Source: Verticillium longisporum (Eukaryota; Ascomycota; Sordariomycetes; Glomerellales; Plectosphaerellaceae). From it: a stretch of 64,000 bases of DNA. The stretch lies in the NCBI GenBank assembly GCA_019188255.1, contig JAETXT010000007.1:2356001-2420000 (forward strand), given 5' to 3'. Numbering within the stretch: the first letter of the stretch is position 1; each line of letters opens with the position of its first letter. Shown here piece by piece: positions 57,224-64,000 of the stretch. The translations under genes were made by a program, and so were the position numbers. The notes below the pieces were generated by a model. It saw nothing but the letters and a program-made list of their open reading frames with translations. It did not search any database and was not told the origin of the DNA.

Positions 57224-59363
57224 ATGTCGGCAGCAACCGCCAAGAAGCCCCCCGCCGCCGGCGTCGGTCGCGTCGCCAGCACCGATCCCACCGCCTCGCC
57301 CCCCTCGTCCCCTGCGCGGAGCGCCCACCGCTCGACGCCCTCCGTCTCTGGCGCCGGCGGTGCAGGCGCCGTCTCGCGCACCCGCTCCACGCGCACCGGC
57401 ACGCCGACGCGCCCCGTGGCCGGCCGCAAGGACTCGCCCCTCAACAGCGCCACCGACGCCGACCAGGACGCCCGTGCCGAGCTCGTCACCCAGCTCGAAG
57501 ACCTCAAGGAGCGTCTCTCCAAGGCTGAAATCTCCGCCGAGCAGTACAGGAAGCAGGCCGAGGTGCTGCAGACCCGCCTCGACGACGCCCTCGAGGCGTC
57601 GGCCAAGCTCGAGGAAAAGGTCCACGAGAACGAGGAACTGGCCGAGACGCTGCGGAACGAGAAGAGGGATGCTGCGAGGCAAATGCGCGAGATGGAGGCC
57701 ATCTACGAGGCGGAGCGGAGCTCCATGAACAAGGAGAAGGAAGACATGGCCAACCGAGAGGAGGAGATGCAAATGGTCATCCAGAGGTTGAAGGACAGTC
57801 TGGCTCAGAGGGCCAACAACGACGATGACGTCCGGCCATCAAGACAACGTTTGTCCACCCCTCTTGCCCTTTCTCCTGCTCTTTCCTGGCATAAGCACTC
57901 ATCTGGCACTTTGCAATCCTTGGCACCACGGCACCACGGCACCACGGCACCACGGCACCACGGCACCACGGCTAACGTCCTCCCTAGCACATTCGCCCTC
58001 CGTCGAGGGCGGCTTCGCGCCCCCATCCTCCCTGAACCGCAGCGATTCGCGAAATAACTCCAAACTCCTCTTGCAAAAGGACAAGCTCATCGAATCCCTT
58101 CGCCTCGAGCTGGCCGAGGCCCAGATCAAGCTCGTCGAGTCGGAGAACTCGGGCGGCGGCCGCCTCCACGAGGTCGAGAGGCTCCTCATGGAGGCCCGCA
58201 TGGCCAACGCCCGTCTCATGGAGGACAATGAGAGCTATCAGCTCCTTCTCCAGGAGAAGACGCTCAGCGGCGAATTCAACAAGAACGACTTTAGCTACAT
58301 GGGAAGCTCCGCGGCGAACCAGGACGCCCTCAACGCGCTCGAGGGCCGCACCGCCGGCACGAGCCTCGCCGACGAGCTCTCCGACGCCGCAGGCACCGAC
58401 AACGACGGCGAGGCGGTCCGTCGCCTCGAGAGCGAGATCAAGGCGTCCAAGGACCAGAACAAGGCCTTGACGCTGTACATCAACAAGATCATCGAGCGCC
58501 TGCTGCAGCACCAGGACTTTGAGCACATCCTCGACCAGTCCGGCAGCGACCTCAAGCTCCCCGGCACCGCCAACGTCGACAAGGAGCTCCCGCCACCGCC
58601 CGCCGACAAGGGCCCCGTCGTGCCCTCGTTCCTCCAGCGCGCCAAGTCCATGGCCGTCGGGAGCGGCAAGCCCCGCCCGCGGCCCATGTCTGTCATGCCG
58701 ACGTCGGGCTACTCGGCCCACGAGGACCCGGAGACGGCGCCTCGCATCCCCATTGGCAACCTGACGCGGTCCACAAGCACGCGCCGCTCGAGCCGCCCCG
58801 TCTCGGAGCAGTACACGGGCGGCGGCGGCGCCAGCCTCGTGAACCAGATGTACCGCGGCGCCGACGGGCCCGTGTCGCCGGGCCTCGGCAACCCGCGCCA
58901 CTCGCAGAGCTTCTTCACGACGGCCTCGGGCGGCGGCGGCGGCGGCGGCGGCAGCACCAACCCCAACGCCGCCGCCCGCGCCCCCAGCCAGCAGTCGTCG
59001 GCCGGCAACTTCCCCGGCATGCGCAGCGAGACGTCGAGCATCTCGGGCGACTCGGCCTCGGTCGTCAACGGCTCCTCGGCCGGCGGCGACGTCTCGACGC
59101 CCCCCTCCCAGAGCAGCCCGCCGCGCTCCCACCACGAAAAGTCGACCACCTTCGCCGGCAACAAGCCCCGCCCCCTGCGCCTCGTCCAGGAGGCCGAGGC
59201 CACCAAGACCGAGACGGCCAACAAGCGCGCCAGCTGGATGGGCTGGGCCGCCGGCTGGGGCAAGAAGGACCACCAGCCCGACCAGCAGCCCCAGCAGCCG
59301 CCCACCCCGGCCACGCCGACCGTGCCGCAGAGGCGCGCCTCGGGCGAGACCATCCCGGAGTAA
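57224..59363 (+). CDS. Coiled-coil protein of unknown function
   Basis: Two exons, 57224-57848 and 57988-59363, give 2001 nt and 666 aa. The intron uses GTTTGT...CCCTAG. The N-terminus is disordered (Ser/Pro/Arg-rich). Coiled coils span about residues 85-205 (ELVTQLEDLKERLSKAEIS onward) and 225-400, including KLLLQKDKLIESLRLELAEA and an ordered segment KDQNKALTLYINKIIERLLQH. The C-terminal third is disordered and Gly/Ser-rich, ending with a Trp-containing motif (RASWMGWAAGWGKKD). Similar fungal proteins are often labelled M-protein repeat proteins, a name based only on coiled-coil similarity. A scaffold or trafficking role is possible but not shown. The intron contains a 9-bp minisatellite. 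Confidence 0.85.
57922..57971. repeat. 9-bp minisatellite inside the coiled-coil gene intron
   Basis: Five copies of GGCACCACG lie wholly inside the 139-nt intron 57849-57987. Nine is a multiple of three, so intron retention would read through the repeat in a fixed frame. Confidence 0.9.
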
Positions 59364-60732
59364 CGGCGCTGGCGTGCGCGCATGCCGCGCAAAGTCTGAT
59401 GCCATTTTTGTTACATAGATCCGATCGGCACAACGTTTTCCTCTTCTTCATGACCGACGGTGTTGACGAAATCACAGACTTCGTCCTTCAGCAGGATCTG
59501 GGCGGGGAACATGACTGCTTTGATTTTGATTTTTTTTTATTAAAACTAAACTAGTTCTCTCGCTCATGTGCATTTTGCATGTGCGAGTTTTCATGTTGGA
59601 CATGTTTCCTGGGAAATGCATCTGACGGGCGAGCAAAGGCTATGATCGAGCGCAGGGCTAAGGGGAGGGGGTTTCAAGAGATGATGACTGGGCGAGATTT
59701 GGCAGCGTTTCCTTCGGTCCTCCCTGTGTCCCTGGGGGGGTAGTAGTCGTCAAGGTAGAGGAGGTTGTGGCGGTTCGCCCCGACGTCAGATGCGCATGGC
59801 TTGACGATCCGTCATGTAGACATACATGTACCGAGTTCCGTTCTGTATACTCGTTAGGTATGAATGATATCGACGCTGTTACGAGACTTTATCAATCCGA
59901 CCCACTATGCGCTGGCGATGATACTGTGCGTATTGTCACATGTGAAAAAGCGTGCGAGGAACTCTCAGATTGGTCAACTGCCAAGGTGGCAAGCATCTCC
60001 ATTTCCTCCCTGACCCTAATGCGCGGTCGTCTATCCTTCTACCTTGTCCCTAGATACACGGGAAAGCCACCACCGACATCAAACACCGGACATCCGGATC
60101 TCCTCTGCGACCCCGGCTCAGCAATAGCAAGCAGCCACGTGGGCCCTCCAATCGCCCCGCCTCTTTCAAGCTGGTTTTTTTTTTGTCGTAAAAAGTCGTT
60201 AAAATTACAGTTTGACCTAGTTGCCCTTTTTGTCCGTCTATGGATCGCGAAACGCAAGTATGAAAAAGGTGAAGAAAATCCTCGTCAGAGGCGCTTGTGT
60301 ATAAGTCAGAAAAATAGGCCATGCCTACCCAGTAACAACAGGTCAAGAATCTTGTAGCGTCGACAGCGGCGCCTGTCATTGTGGCTTGCCAATGAAAAAG
60401 AAAAACGAAACGTCGGAAGAGAAACCTTGGGGAGGAACTCCGAGACAACGAAACGCTGCAAACGTTTCTTGCCTCTGGGGTTGTTACTGGTCAGATGAGA
60501 CCCGCTAAACGCCTGCTTTTGCAATGGGTATGCCGTGCTATGCAACGCTCAATATACAGAAACAGTATGAGTAGGATGACAAATGAAATGGGTTGAAGAG
60601 CTACTCGGTCGATGAGCGCTCAGGCTGGGAGATCCCCGTCAACTGGTAGCGTCGAGTTGAAAGAAGGATCGTTGGCCGAGTTTGGCTTGACGGTAGCTCG
60701 ACCGGAAATCGGCGCGCTCCTCACACGTTGGC
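59364..60732. other. 1.4 kb convergent intergenic region
   Basis: This lies between the 3' ends of the coiled-coil gene (+) and Vac7 (-). It has T-rich tracts (59528-59537 and 60176-60183) consistent with 3' ends. A 196-codon open frame (59767-60357) has no domain features and runs through a T tract; I do not accept it. Confidence 0.55.
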
Positions 60733-63426
60733 TTAGGGAAGGCTATAGCGAACAACGCCCTTGATCACAAGATCAAACTCGTCTTGGATAATGCGGCTCC
60801 AGCGTTCGGAGCCGCCTGCGGAATGGTTGCCGGGTAGGCTGAGCCGCATTTCGCCAGTGGAGGAAGACATGCCTTTGTTGAAGAACGAGCCCTCAAATGA
60901 CAGAGGGCTATCGAACTCGGTAATCGTACCGAGGCGCATGTTTGGTGCGTCGTCAGGCAGGTCATCAGGGGGGTCGTCTTTGACGTGAATGTCAGAGTCG
61001 GTTCCATCCCCCATTTCAGGGCCATGAGGCCACTTCCACCAGTCGCTGTCAGAGCCTGCGTGGGGCGACTTGGCAAAGACCTCGATGTTTGCTTGGTCGA
61101 CCGACACGACGACAATGTTTGGGTTATGTGCTTTGACCGTCAAGTCAAACATCAGCTCTGGGTCGCTAGCCACCACATTTTTAATGGATACGAGCTCAAT
61201 GTCCATCAAGGGCTGTGACGTTGCGAACATGAAGCCAATAGCGCCGGTGATGACAAGCAAAAGCATCATGGTGATGACCAGGCACGCAGCAAAACGGTTC
61301 AGATACGAAGGCTGCTGTCGATACGATTGCGATTCGAGGTGTCGTAAACTGGCAGGGGTGCGTCGGCTTCGACCTCGCGCGGAGCGCATCGACGGCGACA
61401 AGAGTGGTGTCCTCTCATCATCGGCACCTGTAGTAGGATCGTCCAAGTCATACGATGGCCCCGAGACCAAGGTTCTCTTCCCGTTACCGGAAGGACCTCG
61501 CGAATGGTTTAGGTCTCGGGGGCTCGGCGGGCCCTGTGATTGCCGTGTCTGGCCCCCGGGGAACGTGGACCGCGCTGCGTTCGGGAAGGGCGAGTCGTTG
61601 TCGAACAACGAGGTGTGCGTATTGCCTGGGTTTCGACCCCATCGACCAATGTGTGTGAGGTTGTGGTGGTGATGTCGTGCAGTCCCTCGGCCTGAGCCCG
61701 GGCCGGCGCTTCGTCCGCTACCCTTGCCATCATCTTCGCCCGCGGTCAGGTTCTCGCCGCCGCTACCGGCAAAGGAATTGACGAATTTCATGCCCTTCTT
61801 CATGATGACAGGGGCGGGCCACCACCGTTCTCCAAAATGGAATGAATCGAGCGCATGGCGTTCCGGTCAGCCTGGCTGGCCATCGACGTGGCGCTCGGTG
61901 TGCGAGAGTGATAGCGGCGAGGCCTGTCGCCGGCATCTGGAGGATTAGAATCATAGACAAAGGTCTCTTCAGAGTCTGACGAGTCTGCCTCGTCAACCGC
62001 GCTGGCCACCTTGGCTTCAAAAATGTCGGCCTTGGAGGATCCTGAACGAGATTTAGTCAGTAGGGTGCTCATGTGGTACAGTCCCGCGCTGGGTGCTCGC
62101 GAGTTGGACGCAGTGGAATGTCGCGAACTGTGCTTGCCCTCGCCCCGCAGGCCTCGATCACGGCTGCTTGTGGGGGTCAGGACAGCGCCATACGACGCCG
62201 GCACTGTTGACGTCGCGTAATGGTGGCAGTGTCTGGGATAGGAATTCGGTAGAAGATGTTGTGTCTCACCAATGGCTGTGGTCACGGCCGGTTGCTTGCG
62301 GCTGACCTTCTTCTTGTCCTTCTTGGGCTTGATGGTTTCCGTGCTGGCCTTCGCCTTGAGAGTACCGCTGCTGCTCTCCATCTTTGAGGTCGGGGCCAGT
62401 GCCACCTGGGGGATCGATGACACTGTCTCGGTCTCCACGGTCATGGATTGACCCGAACCCTCACCGGCGACCTTTGTCTTTGACTGCTTGGCTGACATGG
62501 AAACAGTGCTAGGTTGGCGTGCGAGCGACGGAGGAGGGGCAGAGCTCTGGGACCGCCTGGAATCAGCCCGAATGGTACCATGGTCGTTGGCAATCTCCGA
62601 AACAGGTACAGCCGATCGGGCAGCCCTGATGGTAGGGTATTCGACGGTGCCCTCGCCCGACAGCTTTTCGTTGACCTGTTCCAAGGCGGCATTGATATAA
62701 CCAGGCGAGTTCGGCTGGCTCACTTCCTGGACGGTTTCTAGCGTCGAGCTGTTGTTGCCCATGGCGGGAGTTCGTAACCCAGACTGCGAATCGTCTGTAT
62801 CACTGTCTGGCATGTTCGACGCACCATCCATCGCCGAGGCCGGAGGTTGAGGGAAGGGGTTGCACGCTGAACGCTGATTCTAGGAGGATCGGTGTCGATG
62901 CGGCGTGTTGTAGAGACGCTGGGTCTGTGGAGCTCGGGGGAGGTGAGCGCAGCCGGGGGGAGACTGGCCAGCGAGGGCTGTCTCGTGGATATGACTGTTC
63001 TGTGATGATTGACGTCTTCTGTGGACCCGCAGATCTCGCGGTTAGGTCTGACGATACCGGTAACAGGGTTGGCGTTGTCGCGGCAGAGATTGTGTTGGAG
63101 CCGGGTGGTAGAATGGATTTGACGGATCGTGGGGTGCGAGCCGGACTTGTTTCTTGTTGGCTGTTTCTCCTGGACCTGGACACTGCTGTCGCCGAAGCTG
63201 AACGTGCCGCCGACGTGGACGCCTTGATGCGCGAGCGGGTGGGGGAGACATCCCGCGAAGCCACGGGCGATTGGCTCAAGGAAGTACTGGCGGAGGATTG
63301 TTTTGATGGTTGGCTGTCTTCGCCTCCAGCGGCGGAGGAGAAGGACAGTTGGGAGGTTTCGGGCAGCATATTGCGTGGAGGGCCGGCAGTCAAGCTGCCG
63401 GTGGACGAGTTGGCTGACCTATCCAT
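60733..63426 (-). CDS. vac7: Vac7, vacuolar regulator of PI(3,5)P2 synthesis, frame broken in C runs
   Basis: Vac7 is a vacuolar membrane protein that activates the Fab1 lipid kinase. The N-terminal 650 residues are disordered (Ser/Thr/Pro-rich, with TLETVQEVSQPNSP). A conserved block follows (SKADIFEAKVASAVDEADSS, SDSEETFVYDSNPPDAGDRP, ASQADRNAMRSIHSIL), then one membrane helix (CLVITMMLLLVITGAIGFMF) and the LEA2-like lumenal domain (DIELVSIKNVVASDPELMF, VKAHNPNIVVVSVDQANIEV). The gene runs through three frames. One base is missing near GGGGCGGG 61811-61818 (joining ENGGG to PVIMKKGMKFVNSF), and two in runs 62851-62853 and 62856-62859 (joining SAFSVQP to SPQPPASAMDG). With three bases added it is 898 aa in whole codons. 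The start at 63426 (MDRSANSSTGS) is the first ATG in frame; upstream coding cannot be excluded. Confidence 0.85.
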
Positions 63427-64000
63427 GGAGGGAAGGCTTGATGCAGACGAAAGAGACAACGCAGGATCGGACCCTTGATTGCATGCCAGGAGAGTGGGAT
63501 GGGGAGTTCAACTAGATCGATGGTGATTGGAGGTAGGAGGGGTGTCTATCATCGCGATGGGATGACACGTCGCGGAGGAGGAGGGTTGCCCTTGAGGAGG
63601 GTAGCCCTTCGAGAGGGGCCTTTGGCGCGCAGGTTACGCTCGTCGAGTGTTTGTGTTTGTGTGTTTGTCTGCTGGGGGTTGTAGATGCCAGGATTGGAGA
63701 CTGAAGTTTCAGTGAAGGTGACAGACAGTCGTAAGTAGCGGCTGAGGTAGAAGGGAAAAGACGGCGTGCGTGATAGTTGGGGGTTTGCGGTAAGTGGCGT
63801 GGAGGCCGGTCCAAGGTCAGGTGTCGTGGTGGGCGGCGTCGTGGTTCAGAGGGGGATGATGGTGAGGATGGAATGACACAATCGAGCGCCGACGTGAGGT
63901 TATGGATTGACGGACGTGGTAAGCCGGGTCAGTCGGGCTGGCTGCTGCTGTTGCTGTGGGCACAGAAGGGGGGCCTAGGCGTGGACTGCAGGGCCACAGG
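63427..64000. promoter_or_regulatory. Probable 5' untranslated and promoter region of vac7
   Basis: No gene was seen. It contains a GTTTGT-rich tract at about 63648-63672. The right edge of the window may cut the promoter. Confidence 0.45.

Noticed and set aside
57984..59405. 473-codon open frame antisense to the coiled-coil gene
   Set aside because: Compositional shadow of a GC-rich exon; no motifs.
59767..60357. 196-codon open frame after the coiled-coil gene
   Set aside because: Runs through a T tract and lies in a convergent 3' region; no domain.
62750..62880. An 82-nt intron joining the two N-terminal parts of vac7
   Set aside because: The possible donor GTGCAA is poor, and the intron would remove a well-formed acidic segment (MPDSDTDDSQ) that looks like real protein.

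Overview
The window comes from a filamentous ascomycete, most likely a Sordariomycete. It has short GT-AG introns of 50 to 160 nt, GC-rich coding exons with C/G-ending codons, and long intergenic spacers with low-complexity minisatellites. It also carries lineage-typical genes: wetA, an AIM24-like protein with a proline-rich N-terminus, a DUF3433/spray-like protein, a fungal FLC TRP-like channel, Vac7 and a PL3 pectate lyase. The species cannot be named from this sequence. No transposon, CRISPR array, viral element or recognisable secondary-metabolite cluster was found.

Layout, left to right. U1 snRNP protein C (433-1350, +) has two tiny first exons. A large conserved low-complexity protein of unknown function follows (2082-5178, -). 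A GPI-anchored Cys-rich secreted protein lies at 8853-9627 (+), an HD-domain phosphohydrolase at 10145-10789 (-), and a CBM48/AMPK-beta-like protein at 13945-14925 (+). An amidohydrolase-2 lactonase-like enzyme (16658-17718, +) precedes a PL3 pectate lyase (18915-19920, +). A PAM2-motif protein interrupted by an in-frame TAG is at 20539-22086 (-), and AIM24-like at 23339-24990 (-). A tRNA-Leu(CAG) sits at 26901-26983 (-). A conserved hypothetical (30362-31291, +) precedes the conidiation regulator wetA (33997-36483, +), then a 7.4 kb gene-poor gap. The right third holds an FLC-type TRP-like channel (43846-46118, -), a possible small membrane protein (48789-49127, -), a PhzF-like isomerase (49519-50472, -) divergent from a RidA/YjgF protein (51241-51828, +), a DUF3433 membrane protein (52112-54583, -), a coiled-coil protein (57224-59363, +) and Vac7 (60733-63426, -).

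How the genes relate. Most are unlinked housekeeping or developmental genes, as is usual in such fungi. Two loose themes stand out. A lactonase-like enzyme sits next to a secreted pectate lyase, which could suit pectin use. Three genes tied to calcium and endomembranes (FLC, spray-like DUF3433, Vac7) lie within about 20 kb.

The main technical observation is that five conserved genes (the 2-5 kb gene, amidohydrolase, wetA, FLC and Vac7) change reading frame inside short C/G runs. About ten missing C/G bases restore all of them to whole-codon lengths. This looks like homopolymer undercalling in the assembly rather than decay, so naive gene models will be split. The more biological items are the 6-nt microexon next to the zinc finger of U1-C, the PAM2 protein with a possible stop-codon readthrough tail, the large convergent gap after wetA, and the GGTACC-rich palindromic array at 55.3 kb.
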